The notes beneath the pieces were generated by a model. That model saw only the letters and a list, made by a program, of their open reading frames with translations, did not search any database and was not told the DNA's origin. A stretch of 64,000 nt of DNA from the NCBI GenBank assembly GCA_959023295.1, contig CAUFBM010000002.1, positions 1-64,000 on the forward strand, read 5' to 3'. Of the stretch, positions 46,063 to 55,388 are shown one piece after another (the first letter of the stretch is position 1; each line of letters begins with the position of its first letter). Source of the DNA: an uncultured Collinsella sp. (GTDB lineage: Bacteria; Actinomycetota; Coriobacteriia; Coriobacteriales; Coriobacteriaceae). Made by a program: the position numbers and the translations under genes.

Positions 46063-47043
46063 CTAGACATTCATAAGCTGATGGCCGAGCTTGAGCGTCT
46101 TGAGACCGCTCTCCCCCTCCACGCCATCGAGCGTGTTGAGCAACATATTGGTCGCCTCGATGCCACTGGTCAGGTAGCCATAATGCACGGTGGGAATACC
46201 GCCCGTCAGCGCACGCAAAAACGCGTTGTCGCCAAAACCACTCACGCGGCGCATGCCCTCGCCAAACCCACGAACCTCATCGATGGCGCGCAGCGCGCCC
46301 GCTGCCATGGTGTCGGTCGCGCACGCGATAAACGAAACATCGGGAGCGACAGAGAGCAGTTCACGCGCCGCACCATAGCCCGAATCGAGCGTAAAGGACC
46401 CCTGGCGAATCAGGCTCGGATCAAGTGCCACGCCCGCGGCGCGCAAGCCGGCCTCAAAACCACGACGGCGGTCGTAACCAGCAGCGCGGTCCTCATCGGT
46501 AACTCCAATATAGGCAATCTTGCCGTCCACGCGACCCGCAAGTGCATGGCCCAGCTCAAAGGCGGCCTCGCAATCGTCGTGATAGACGCACGCCGCGCCC
46601 ACAACATTCTGGCCGATCAGCACGATGGGCACGCGGCACGATTCAATCGCCCGACGGTGCTCGTCGGTAATCATAGTTGCCACCAGCACAATGCCATCGA
46701 CCGGGTGGTTTTGGAATAAATCGAGGTATTCGAGCTCACGATCGGCCGCGTTGTCGGTGTTGGCAAGCAGCATCTGGTAGCCACGGCGACCGAGCACCTG
46801 GCCAATGCCGGCGGTAATGCGGCTCACGGACTCCGAGTTGATCTTGGGCACGATGACGCCGATAAGCTTGGTGGAACCGGTGCGCAGTGCGCGAGCCTGG
46901 CTGGACCGCACGTATCCGGTCAGCTCAATCGCCTGCTTAATGCGCTCAGCCTTGTCCGTCGATATGTAGCCACCGTTGAGGTAGCGCGAGACGGCGGCGC
47001 TCGAAACGCCCGCCAACTCGGCCACATCTTTCATCTTTACCAC
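46063..47043 (-). CDS. scrR: LacI-family repressor of the sucrose operon
   Basis: LacI/GalR repressor. The HTH MKDVAELAGVSSAAVSRYLNGG and hinge YVRSSQARALRTGSTKLIGVIVP are followed by a periplasmic-binding-like effector domain (VDGIVLVATM, then GKIAYIGVTDEDRAAGYDRRRGFEAGL, FIACATDTMAAGALRAI). GTG 47043 (VVKMKDVAEL) has AGGGG 5 bases upstream; ATG 47034 is the alternative. It is encoded directly upstream of scrA-scrB on the same strand, and operator-like boxes precede both its own start and scrA. Confidence 0.88.
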   Translation of the reverse strand: MVKMKDVAELAGVSSAAVSRYLNGGYISTDKAERIKQAIELTGYVRSSQARALRTGSTKLIGVIVPKINSESVSRITAGIGQVLGRRGYQMLLANTDNAADRELEYLDLFQNHPVDGIVLVATMITDEHRRAIESCRVPIVLIGQNVVGAACVYHDDCEAAFELGHALAGRVDGKIAYIGVTDEDRAAGYDRRRGFEAGLRAAGVALDPSLIRQGSFTLDSGYGAARELLSVAPDVSFIACATDTMAAGALRAIDEVRGFGEGMRRVSGFGDNAFLRALTGGIPTVHYGYLTSGIEATNMLLNTLDGVEGESGLKTLKLGHQLMNV

Positions 47044-47058
47044 GAGTACCCCTGTCGT

Positions 47059-47072
47059 TGAAATCGCTTTCA
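47059..47072. promoter_or_regulatory. LacI-type operator upstream of scrR
   Basis: TGAAATCGCTTTCA, a near-perfect palindrome with central CG, lies 16 bases before the GTG of scrR. It fits the same pattern as the two scrA boxes, suggesting autoregulation. Confidence 0.6.
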
Positions 47073-47164
47073 CCATAATACCCAACCCTCGCACGAAAAA
47101 TATTCGACTGGAAAGGTCTCAGCGGATCATTTCAACCACCCAGGTCGAGCAAACGTCAGCGAGC

Positions 47165-47260
47165 GAGCAGCTGCCGTGGCGAGGTGCCGCGAAAGAGGAG
47201 CGACGCGTACTTCACGTACGCGAGCGACGGTTTGAGCGGCAGATCGCCCGGCAGATGCCC
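47165..47260. repeat. Palindromic repeat with conserved core, copy B
   Basis: The core at 47186-47240 contains GAAAGAGGAGCGACGCGTAC and GTACGCGAGCGACGGTTTGA as in copy A (39327-39380). Here the outer arms are CTGCCGTGGCGAGGTGCCG against CGGCAGATCGCCCGGCAG: different sequence, still able to pair. It is again downstream of a minus-strand gene. Confidence 0.7.
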
Positions 47261-47273
47261 GCGCACGTCGAGC

Positions 47274-47301
47274 GGTCCGGCGTTCGTTAGAACGCCGGAA
47301 C
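47274..47301 (-). terminator. Hairpin at the 3' end of the DUF4956 gene
   Basis: GTTCCGGCGTTC pairs with GAACGCCGGACC just after the stop, ending the eight-gene pel operon. It is the same hairpin type as after rpoD, with one compensated base pair. Confidence 0.6.
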
Positions 47302-47305
47302 AAAT

Positions 47306-47971
47306 TTAGCCGTGGTACTCGCCGTTGTATTGAATCAACGTCAGATCCTCCACGCCGTCGAGCGCGCGAATGGCGTCAGCATACGGCATATCCACACCGT
47401 CCGAAAACACCTCGACGGCCATCTCGACCTTGTCGCCGCGCATCGTCTTGGACTTGACGGTGAACTTGGTGCGCCCAAATGCACGCACGATATCGTCGCC
47501 AGTGATCTGGCCCGTGTAGTGGATGACCATCATATACACGCGCGCCTTGTCCTGGTGGCTCGCAAAGCCGGCGATCATCACCACGATCACCACTGCCGTG
47601 AGCCCCACGAGCGCGTACATGCCGGCACCTGCCGTAATGCCCGTGGTAATGGCCCAAAACAGATACAGCAGGTCGAGCGGGTCCTTGACCGCCGTACGAT
47701 AGCGGACGATAGACAGAGCACCGACCATACCGAGCGAGATAACCACGTTGGTCGAGATCGCGAGCGTGACCATGCAGGTGAGCACGCACATGCCCACGAG
47801 CGTCACGGCAAAGCTACGCGAATACACCACGCCGGTAAAAAAGCGCTTGTACACGTAATAGATCAGGATGCCCATGGCGAGCGCCACGAGCAGCGACAGG
47901 CCGATCTTGGCAGGGTCGACCTGGCCAAACGCCTCCAAGACGGAGTTCTTAAAAAAGTCCCTGGTGCTCAT
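47306..47971 (-). CDS. DUF4956 membrane protein
   Basis: Four predicted membrane segments in the first ~140 residues (IGLSLLVALAMGILIYYVY; FAVTLVGMCVLTCMVTLAI; YLFWAITTGITAGAGMYALV; TAVVIVVMIAGF) with the family block GMVGALSIVRYRTAVKDPLDLLYLFWA, then a cytoplasmic domain of ~75 residues. Family members occur next to VTC-domain and CotH proteins; function is unknown. It is the last gene of the pel operon, 3 bases after the VTC gene. Confidence 0.88.
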   Translation of the reverse strand: MSTRDFFKNSVLEAFGQVDPAKIGLSLLVALAMGILIYYVYKRFFTGVVYSRSFAVTLVGMCVLTCMVTLAISTNVVISLGMVGALSIVRYRTAVKDPLDLLYLFWAITTGITAGAGMYALVGLTAVVIVVMIAGFASHQDKARVYMMVIHYTGQITGDDIVRAFGRTKFTVKSKTMRGDKVEMAVEVFSDGVDMPYADAIRALDGVEDLTLIQYNGEYHG

Positions 47972-47974
47972 GGT

Positions 47975-48766
47975 CTAAATATCCCCTCGGTTCTCAAAAT
48001 CCGATTCCCAGTAATTAAATCCGCGCAGGTAGGCGGTCTTTTCGTAACACAGGCAGTACTTGGAAACAGCCGTGAGCTCGGCCGCGCCCGGCGGCACCAT
48101 ATCGCGCACCAGCTGCGGGCAAAACTCCGTAAACTTGACATCCATCACCAGCTTGCCGGGCTCCAGGACCGGCAGCACGGGCAGCGTCGCGTCAAAGATA
48201 TCGTAGCTTCCCACCGCGGCACGCACGTTCATGTCAAACGTGATGCGCACGGTGCCCTCATCCATCACCCACGGCTCGCGCTCGTAGTCCACGATGGTCC
48301 GCGGGCGCATCATGTTGCAGATGCACTCGATGTAAAACTCGCGGCAGAGCGGGTAGGGGCTCCTCAGCAAAAAGTCGTAGTCGCCGGCCAGAATCTGCTC
48401 AAACTCGCCACGTGTAAGCGGCGCGTCCTCCTTATAGATCCAGCTACCGTACTTCTTTTTTCGCTCGAGCTTAATCACCTTGTCGCCGCCGTTATAGATG
48501 CGCACGCGATACTTTTTGCGCATGAGAATACCGGCGTCTTTTTCCTCGTAGGCCGAGTTACAGTAGTCGTCAAAGTACAGGCTGCGAATGGTGTAACCGC
48601 CCGCCTGCGCATGCTTGTCCAGCTTAAACACCGGCGCCATGCGACAGGCAAGCGCAGTGTGCTCACCCTCGTTAATGAGATATTTGAGCTCGTGGCGGTA
48701 ACGCTCCTGCGTGGTACGCGCAGGAGGTGCCGCCAGGCGCTCAAGCAGCGCGCTAGCCCTCCTCAT
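47975..48766 (-). CDS. VTC-domain polyphosphate polymerase-like protein
   Basis: Triphosphate-tunnel (VTC/CYTH-like) fold protein of 263 residues. Strands with alternating basic/acidic residues are visible: RYRHELKYLINEGE, IRSLYFDDY, KYRVRIYNG, KVIKLERKKK and VMDVKFTEF. In yeast Vtc4 this fold makes polyphosphate from ATP; polymerase activity here is inference. It overlaps the CotH gene by 14 bases and precedes the DUF4956 gene, which could supply the membrane channel that Vtc proteins have built in. Confidence 0.87.
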   Translation of the reverse strand: MRRASALLERLAAPPARTTQERYRHELKYLINEGEHTALACRMAPVFKLDKHAQAGGYTIRSLYFDDYCNSAYEEKDAGILMRKKYRVRIYNGGDKVIKLERKKKYGSWIYKEDAPLTRGEFEQILAGDYDFLLRSPYPLCREFYIECICNMMRPRTIVDYEREPWVMDEGTVRITFDMNVRAAVGSYDIFDATLPVLPVLEPGKLVMDVKFTEFCPQLVRDMVPPGAAELTAVSKYCLCYEKTAYLRGFNYWESDFENRGDI

Positions 48767-50522
48767 ACGTATCCTCCACGACCTTACCGCCGTCCTGCAC
48801 GTAAAAACACTTCATGCCGTACTGTTTGCCGTCATCGGTAACGTAATAGTCAAACGCATCTTGCGTATAGCCGTCGGAGTTGGTGGCATGCACGCGCACA
48901 AAGTACTGGCCGGTATCGGGCGCATCGCAGGTCACCTCGGGAAGCAGCACGTCCTCTGCCTTAAAAAGCACGTCGCTTATGGCATAGTCGCGCGCAAGCT
49001 CAACGGTATAGCGAATATCGCGCGCCTCAAAGTCGTACGCGGCATCCCAGCTCAAGCGCAGCTTACCGTTATCGATTTGCGGCACACCAATGTAGAACGG
49101 CATGGGCTTTTTATAGCTCTCGCAATAGCTCTTATAGTTCTCCTCGATCTCAGAAGGAATCGCCGCGGCAATCTGCTCATATTGATCCTTGGTGACAGGC
49201 AAATTGTCGATATCGGGCGAAGCAAAGACCAGGGATTCGGTAACCTCGCGATAGTGCTTGATCATCTTGGCCAGACGTTCCTCGGACAAATACGAGCGCA
49301 AGTCCTTGACGGCACGGTCGAGTTCGCTGCGGAACGACTTGCTGCGCAACGCGCGGTTGAACAGCACGTTGCCCCAGTAGTTGCTCACGCCGCGCTCCCA
49401 GCTCGCATAGTCCGAGAACCCCTTCAGGCTCAGCTCAAGCTTACGCAACATGCCGTCGTTATCCCAATCCAAAAAGTACCAGGTATTTGAGTTGAGCGGG
49501 CTGTACAGATAGCAGTTACGGTTCTGCGTATCGCAGTTGCCCGTCAGGATCTGAAACGCCAACCAATAGACCAGATTCTCGGTATCAAAGTAGGTGTCGA
49601 GCACGTCATCGATCTTTTGCGATTCGTCGTTGAGCGCATCGAGCATCTCGATGAGCTTGGTGTGGTCCGAGTCGCCCTTAATCTCGAGCATGCCCTCAAA
49701 GGTGGCCTGGCTGTAGTCGGGATCGTCGGCAAGCTTAATAGTTTCCTCGCAGCGATAGAAATCGAAGCTGTTCACCTTGTACAAATGCCCGTTCTTATCC
49801 AAGCCGTGCGCCTTAAGCGCCGTTTTATTGAGCTGCTCCACCTGCGTAAACAAGCCGTAGTCCTCAAAGGTGTCGTTGGACTTTTCGGTCTGGTCGCACA
49901 CCCACAGATGCACAAACTGCGTGCGCAGGCCCATCATCTGGGGAATCCCACGGATAAGGTCGTAGGCCATCTTGTTGCGAAAACGCATGCCCTCGCCCAT
50001 GTGCTTGTTAAGCGCAATCGCGCGCTGTTGGCGCCAGGTACCCTTGCCCTTTTTGAGCTCCACCTTGTAATTCTTCTGCGTATAACCGCTCGACGTCTGG
50101 CCGCGCACCTGCACGGTAGCATTGGGCGCTTCATCGCCATAGCCAACCTCGCCGGCCACCGGGCCGTCTTCGTCGCCCGCCTGCAGCAGGCCCATAACCT
50201 GATAGCGCGCCACGCCCATGTCGGCGTAGTCATACACAGAGTACGTATTGATCTCGGCCCAGCTATGATCGGTGTTCTCGGAGCTGTTACCGCGTGAGAC
50301 CGTCAGGTACATGGTCACAATGCCCGAGTCGTCGTAGACCTCGTAGAGCTCGTCCTTGTCGCGCAGGTGCTTGGTACCGTCCGAGGCCTCGGCCTTTTTA
50401 ATCTCGTCCTGCTTTTTGGCCTTTTTGGTCGAGGAGTCTTCCTGCACCGAGCAGCCCGAAAGCAACAGCGCACCGGCAGCCGCCTCAATCAGGCGACGAC
50501 GAGACATCATCCTATCGGTCAT
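48753..50522 (-). CDS. CotH-family lipoprotein
   Basis: Predicted secreted, lipid-anchored CotH-type atypical kinase. The N-terminus MSRRRLIEAAAGALLLSGC has an Arg-rich start and lipobox LSGC. The CotH core shows ATVQVRGQTSSGYTQKNYKVEL, LNKHMGEGMRFRNKMAYDLI, YGLFTQVEQLNK and the metal-binding NRNCYLYSP ... WYFLDWDNDG. B. subtilis CotH phosphorylates coat proteins; the substrate here is unknown. A C-terminal beta-rich domain (about 490-580, fibronectin-like) may bind carbohydrate. GGGGAGG precedes ATG 50522, which overlaps pelG. Confidence 0.87.
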   Translation of the reverse strand: MTDRMMSRRRLIEAAAGALLLSGCSVQEDSSTKKAKKQDEIKKAEASDGTKHLRDKDELYEVYDDSGIVTMYLTVSRGNSSENTDHSWAEINTYSVYDYADMGVARYQVMGLLQAGDEDGPVAGEVGYGDEAPNATVQVRGQTSSGYTQKNYKVELKKGKGTWRQQRAIALNKHMGEGMRFRNKMAYDLIRGIPQMMGLRTQFVHLWVCDQTEKSNDTFEDYGLFTQVEQLNKTALKAHGLDKNGHLYKVNSFDFYRCEETIKLADDPDYSQATFEGMLEIKGDSDHTKLIEMLDALNDESQKIDDVLDTYFDTENLVYWLAFQILTGNCDTQNRNCYLYSPLNSNTWYFLDWDNDGMLRKLELSLKGFSDYASWERGVSNYWGNVLFNRALRSKSFRSELDRAVKDLRSYLSEERLAKMIKHYREVTESLVFASPDIDNLPVTKDQYEQIAAAIPSEIEENYKSYCESYKKPMPFYIGVPQIDNGKLRLSWDAAYDFEARDIRYTVELARDYAISDVLFKAEDVLLPEVTCDAPDTGQYFVRVHATNSDGYTQDAFDYYVTDDGKQYGMKCFYVQDGGKVVEDTYEEG

Positions 50523-52056
50523 CAGAACCTCCCCAATGGTTGCGATACACACGGACCACCGTGCGCTCAAACCAACCATGCGGCTCACCCTTATGGCGGC
50601 CTTCCTCATAGCGTTGCTCGGCACGGTCGAGCAAGCGGCCCAGTTGTGTAAAGCGACCCGTCTTGTCGGTCGCCACCATGGGCTGTTGACTCAGGATACG
50701 ATACGGCAAGTTGGCGGTATAGGTATCGAGCCGCAGCAGCGCCACGATAAAAAACACCGCCGCACCCAACAAAAAACCAAAGCCGTAAAACTGCTGCGGC
50801 AAAAGCAACGACACAGCGGTTGCCAGCCCTGCCACACCGGCAAACAGGCCCGAGGCCAGCACGGCCCCCTTGTAGTCGGTAAAGTACAGCAAGATGAGCA
50901 TCACCGTATTGCCCACGGCATACAGGCCGTAGCCCACGCACAGCGTGCGAAAATACCCGTGCATAAGGCTGTTAAAGCCCAGCGGCAGGGCCGAGAGCAC
51001 CGTGGTCTCGAGCGAGATGACCACCGCGGTCACAAACAGCTGCTTGAGCGCGCAAAACCACAGCTCCCGGTTGAGCGTGGCGAGCATTTCCTCCTCGGCA
51101 ACCACAATATCGCCCACTACGCCGCCGTCGTTAAACAGGCTGTAGTAGTCGCGGTAGCGCGGATAGAAGTTGACCTCGACCGAGACCACAAAGTTGACGG
51201 TCGTGACCAGTATCGTCAAAAACGCGATGAGCGCAGGCACATCGTGGTAGGGCGCACCATAAAACAAGCCCTTGACCTGTACGCCAATGGGACCGGCCCA
51301 AATAATCACCAGGTGTGCAAAGAGCCCCAGGTTGGTAAACAGGCCCGTGAGCGCCAGCGGCATAAACTGATCGAGCCACTGCAAAAAGAGCCAGGGGCTG
51401 CGGTCGCTCTGAGGAAAATACCGGTACAGCAGCACCACATCCCAGGCGAGCATGACGCCGTAGCCCAGGGCGATTGATGCCAACAGGCCCTCGACCGGCG
51501 GCAGCCCCAGCGCCAGCGAGACCAGAGCGAACAGGCACGCCACGCCAATGGCGGCCGCAAAGCTGCACAGGATACCACGGTAGTCCTTGATGGCCGTGAG
51601 ATAGCTCATGCCGTTCCAGTTGACGATCATAATGTTGAACAGCCACAGGCACAGCAGCCCCTGCAGCAGCGTGGCGCCCGAGAACAGCAAAAAGACGCCA
51701 TAGAGCACCGTGCCCGCAACCAGCATGATGGCGTTGGAACCCCAAAACGAGGGCAGAATCTCTTCTTCGCGCTCGGCAAAAAGCATGTCGGCCAAAAAAC
51801 GTGTGACCGGCATGGAGAAAAAGCTTGTGAGCGTGAGCGACGCCAGCAGCGTATAGGTCACCATGCACACCAGCAGATCCTGGTTGGCACGGCCCACGCC
51901 CCACAGGCCGCACAGCACCAAGATACCCACTTGGAGCAGCACGCCCAGCAACATGGGGCCCGTGCACACAATGCCGGCGTAGCCATAGGCGCGCATCGTG
52001 GCAAACAGACCCTTGCGCCTAAACAGGCGCTTGAGCTCAAAACCGATTCCGGCCAC
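50512..52056 (-). CDS. pelG: PelG-like exopolysaccharide export membrane protein
   Basis: Inner-membrane protein of ~12 membrane segments in the MATE/MOP flippase-like PelG family, 514 residues. The N-terminus MAGIGFELKRLFRRKGLF matches PelG. With PelD, PelE and PelF it forms the Pel synthase/transport complex. It lies 3 bases after pelF and its 3' end overlaps the CotH gene by 11 bases. Confidence 0.88.
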   Translation of the reverse strand: MAGIGFELKRLFRRKGLFATMRAYGYAGIVCTGPMLLGVLLQVGILVLCGLWGVGRANQDLLVCMVTYTLLASLTLTSFFSMPVTRFLADMLFAEREEEILPSFWGSNAIMLVAGTVLYGVFLLFSGATLLQGLLCLWLFNIMIVNWNGMSYLTAIKDYRGILCSFAAAIGVACLFALVSLALGLPPVEGLLASIALGYGVMLAWDVVLLYRYFPQSDRSPWLFLQWLDQFMPLALTGLFTNLGLFAHLVIIWAGPIGVQVKGLFYGAPYHDVPALIAFLTILVTTVNFVVSVEVNFYPRYRDYYSLFNDGGVVGDIVVAEEEMLATLNRELWFCALKQLFVTAVVISLETTVLSALPLGFNSLMHGYFRTLCVGYGLYAVGNTVMLILLYFTDYKGAVLASGLFAGVAGLATAVSLLLPQQFYGFGFLLGAAVFFIVALLRLDTYTANLPYRILSQQPMVATDKTGRFTQLGRLLDRAEQRYEEGRHKGEPHGWFERTVVRVYRNHWGGSDDR

Positions 52057-52059
52057 TGG

Positions 52060-53487
52060 CTACTCCCCCTCTCTGGGCAGGTCAAACGCACGCGCCGTCT
52101 CGTCGTACAGCGCGCGATAGTTGGCGAGCATCTGCTCGTGCAAAAAGTACGTGGCGACGCGACGCTGGCCGCGCTCCCCCATCTCAATGCGACGGGCGCG
52201 GCTTGCGCACATGCGCTCCATGGCATCGGCCAAGCCCTTGCGATACATGGGCGGCGTCACAAAACCCGCCACGCCAAAGTCGTCGTCCGGGGCGCCTTCG
52301 AGCAGCTCACGGCAGCAGCCCACCTCGGTCGTCACACAGGGTCGACGCGCCGCAAGCGACTCCAGCACGCTGAGCGGCTGGCCCTCGGAGATGCTCGTCA
52401 AAATGGTAAAGTCGAGCTTTTCCATGTACTCGACCACGTTGACGCGACCGGTAAAGATCAGATCGCGCACGCCCAGGGTGTCGACGAGCGCGTGGCATTC
52501 GGCACCGTATTCCTCGTCGTCCACGCCGCCCATAATGTGCAGGCGCACCTTGGGCAGGCGCTCGTGCAGCTCAAAAAAGGCATAGATCATGGTCTTGACG
52601 TCCTTGATGGGCGCCAGGCGCACCACCGCGCCAATGTCCACCCAGCCGTCATCGGGCTTTAAGGGTATGTCCTTAAAGCGGTCGAACTGGATGCCATTGG
52701 GGATGACCAGGCATTTGTCCGCATCGCAGCCCATATCGATCTGCGTCTTGCGGGCGTTGTGAAACAAACTGGTCACGCGGAAGGCGCGACGGTAGATCTC
52801 CTCCGAAAGCAGGTAGAAAAAGCGAATCCAGCGGTCCTTAAACGACGGCACCACCCAATCGGCGCGAATGATCTCTTCCTCGCGTTCGCGGGTATAGATG
52901 CCATGCTCGGTGAGCAACACCGGCGCATGGTGAACGCTTGAGCCCAGGCAGGCAAGCAGACCGCCGTAACCAGTCGAGATGGCGTGGTACACATCGGCTA
53001 CCGGCACCTCGCTGCCCAGCAGGTAGAGCACGGGCAGCAGCATGGAGCGCATGGTGTGGAATGCATCGGCAAAGGGCGTGTAGGGGTACTCGGCCAGGCA
53101 CACGTCGCGAAAGATATCCATAAAAGTGCGGCTCTGCAAAAACGAGAGCGGATGCACGCGACGGCGCTGGAAGATATCGAACAGCACGTCCCAATCCGGA
53201 TTGGAGAGCGACACCAGGCGGCGCAACGCCTCGCGCTCGCGGTCGTTATAGTCTGCCTCTTCCTGCTCACCAGAAAGGCGCAGGGCGTCGTCCAGGAACA
53301 CCTCGTGCACCTCGACCACATTGCCGGGCAGCTCGTAGACAAACTTGCCGCGGTCGGCAGCATGAGCACCGATCACCCACAGCACAAACTCGTGCTCGGG
53401 CATGGCCTGGATATAGCCGTGCATCCAGGTGGACACACCGCCGTGCACATAGGGGTAGCAACCCTCGAGTACCAAGCAGATTCTCAT
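52060..53487 (-). CDS. pelF: PelF-like glycosyltransferase
   Basis: GT4 retaining glycosyltransferase, in Pel systems the UDP-hexosamine polymerase. The start MRICLVLEGCYPYVHGGVSTW is the PelF signature. The C-terminal Rossmann half has GAVVRLAPIKDVKTMIYAF and the E-x7-E catalytic pair in SISEGQPLSVLESLAARRP. About 475 residues, no membrane segment. Its ATG overlaps the stop of the DUF2194 gene (ATGA). The upstream in-frame extension is antisense to that gene and is not coding. Confidence 0.92.
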   Translation of the reverse strand: MRICLVLEGCYPYVHGGVSTWMHGYIQAMPEHEFVLWVIGAHAADRGKFVYELPGNVVEVHEVFLDDALRLSGEQEEADYNDREREALRRLVSLSNPDWDVLFDIFQRRRVHPLSFLQSRTFMDIFRDVCLAEYPYTPFADAFHTMRSMLLPVLYLLGSEVPVADVYHAISTGYGGLLACLGSSVHHAPVLLTEHGIYTREREEEIIRADWVVPSFKDRWIRFFYLLSEEIYRRAFRVTSLFHNARKTQIDMGCDADKCLVIPNGIQFDRFKDIPLKPDDGWVDIGAVVRLAPIKDVKTMIYAFFELHERLPKVRLHIMGGVDDEEYGAECHALVDTLGVRDLIFTGRVNVVEYMEKLDFTILTSISEGQPLSVLESLAARRPCVTTEVGCCRELLEGAPDDDFGVAGFVTPPMYRKGLADAMERMCASRARRIEMGERGQRRVATYFLHEQMLANYRALYDETARAFDLPREGE

Positions 53488-55388
53488 TTGTCGCCACCCT
53501 CCTTGCGCGCAATGGTCACCGTCTTGTCCGTGGCTTTGACCAGATACAGGTCGCCCGTCAGATGCGTAATCTCGCCACCCGTGACCGCACCCGGCTCGCC
53601 GTTGTTGGCGCGGAACATGAGCCACGCCTCATCGTGGAAATTACCCAGGTTGAGCGACCAGGCATCCGCGCTGGTATCCACACTCACCGTCACCGACGAA
53701 AAGCGCTGGATGGCGCCCGAGCATTCCGAGCCGGTCTGGCGACGCAGGTCGGGCGCAGACTTGGTAAGCCAGTCCAGGTAGTCGGTCAGACCGCCCTTGT
53801 AGACCTCCCAGCCCTCTGTAGCGCCGCGATCGGAATCGAGCAGGTCGTCCGGGTGCATAAAGTGCGTGCTCACGTAGTGCATATTGAGCTCGGACACGGC
53901 AGCCAGGCGCATGTAGGAATCGCCGACCATGCCGCCCGAGACAATACGCGGCTGCTCCACAATGCCATCGCTCGCCACGCCAAACTCCTGCACGTACGGA
54001 AGATCCGTGCCATCCTCAAAATACGTACTGGCAATGGTCTTAATGCGCGGAACATCGGTGCCGATAATCTTGCGCGCGCGGGCCGAAAGGATGTTTGACG
54101 GCGGCACGTAGACCGAGCCATGCGCGTTGGGCAGCACCTCGTCCTGGAAGGCGATAAGCTCGTTGAGCGATGCGACAAGCGTCTCCTTGTTCTTCCACGT
54201 CTTGTAGTCGTACAGCGTGCCATAGTCGGTATCCCAGAGCGCCAGCGGCTGATGGTTGTAGCCATGAAAGCCCAGCTCTCCGCCCATCTGCAGCAGCATG
54301 CCGCCAAAGTAGCGGAACTGCGTGGTATCGGCCTGGCGTGCGGGCTCGGTCTGGTTGACCGCGTCCTCGTAGTTTTCGATCATCACGCCGGTATAGCGAA
54401 TGCCGTATTTTTGCGCGAGCTTTTGCAAATCGGGCCACCAGACCTTGGCATAAAAGTCGGCGATGGAAAGCCCGTAGTCGCGCTTGATGTAGGTGCCGTC
54501 GCCCGAGGGCACGGGGCTGGGAAAGTCGTCCAGATAGAAGACGGAGCTGTTGATGACGGGGTAGGCCGTGGCATCGCCCAGCAAGCTTATCGCCGCGGCG
54601 TAAAAACCGCGCATGACCTTGTCGTAGACACCGATATTGCACACCACGGTACGTCCGCTACCGCAGTCATTGGACCAAATAAGCGGGGCACCCGCATCGC
54701 CGGTCTTAGCCCACTCACGCGCCGTCTCGCGCAGCGAAACCGAAAGCGACGAATCAAAGGGGTCCGAGAGCTCGTAGCGCTCTCCCCCGCCCAGCATAAA
54801 GTCCTCACTCGGTACAATGCTTTCGGCTTTTACATAGTCATATCCGGCCGATTCAATGCCAAGCTTGGGGGCAATCACTTGCAGATAGCTTGAGTTGTCC
54901 GGCGGCATGGCGAGCATAAGCGAACCACCGGCACTCACCCAACTCATAATGTCGGTCAGGTGCGTACCGAGCCTATCGAGCGACGGCATAAGCAAAATCA
55001 CGCGATCGAAGGAGGTCAGCGAGGGAATGGCATCCGCGCCGTCCAGGGCAAGGTCCACGTCGCGGTGCGCGATCTTCATGTCGAGCAGGATCTGGTCAAA
55101 CTGCTCCTTTGCGTCCTCGACGCCCGCTTGGTCTGTATCGGTAATGACCAGGCATCTGGGCTTTTGGCCAAATATCGCCGAGGAGGCCGGCACCGCATCG
55201 TTGGCGGCAAGCATCCCCAGCTTATGTTGGCCCGCACTGTACTGTACGCCGGCGCGCTCCACCAGCAGCACGGCGGCCATGGCAATAAAGACCGCCCACA
55301 CCACAAGCAGTCCCATCCAGCGAAAATGGCCCGCACGATCGCGGATATGCTGCGCCACGCTCATCGGGTCTCCTCTCCGTTGCGCCAA
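53484..55388 (-). CDS. DUF2194 protein, PelA-deacetylase-like
   Basis: Membrane-anchored extracytoplasmic protein of 634 residues: one N-terminal segment (MGLLVVWAVFIAMAAVLLV), then a glutamine-amidotransferase-like region (CLVITDTDQAG; VILLMPSLD), then a polysaccharide-deacetylase-like barrel. Candidate catalytic features are FYLDDFPSPVPSG (Asp-Asp) and LGFHGYNHQPL (HxxxH metal site). It occupies the PelA-deacetylase position of Gram-positive pel loci, which would trim acetyl groups from the polymer. Overlaps pelE by 28 bases and pelF by 4. Confidence 0.85.
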   Translation of the reverse strand: MAQRRGDPMSVAQHIRDRAGHFRWMGLLVVWAVFIAMAAVLLVERAGVQYSAGQHKLGMLAANDAVPASSAIFGQKPRCLVITDTDQAGVEDAKEQFDQILLDMKIAHRDVDLALDGADAIPSLTSFDRVILLMPSLDRLGTHLTDIMSWVSAGGSLMLAMPPDNSSYLQVIAPKLGIESAGYDYVKAESIVPSEDFMLGGGERYELSDPFDSSLSVSLRETAREWAKTGDAGAPLIWSNDCGSGRTVVCNIGVYDKVMRGFYAAAISLLGDATAYPVINSSVFYLDDFPSPVPSGDGTYIKRDYGLSIADFYAKVWWPDLQKLAQKYGIRYTGVMIENYEDAVNQTEPARQADTTQFRYFGGMLLQMGGELGFHGYNHQPLALWDTDYGTLYDYKTWKNKETLVASLNELIAFQDEVLPNAHGSVYVPPSNILSARARKIIGTDVPRIKTIASTYFEDGTDLPYVQEFGVASDGIVEQPRIVSGGMVGDSYMRLAAVSELNMHYVSTHFMHPDDLLDSDRGATEGWEVYKGGLTDYLDWLTKSAPDLRRQTGSECSGAIQRFSSVTVSVDTSADAWSLNLGNFHDEAWLMFRANNGEPGAVTGGEITHLTGDLYLVKATDKTVTIARKEGGDK

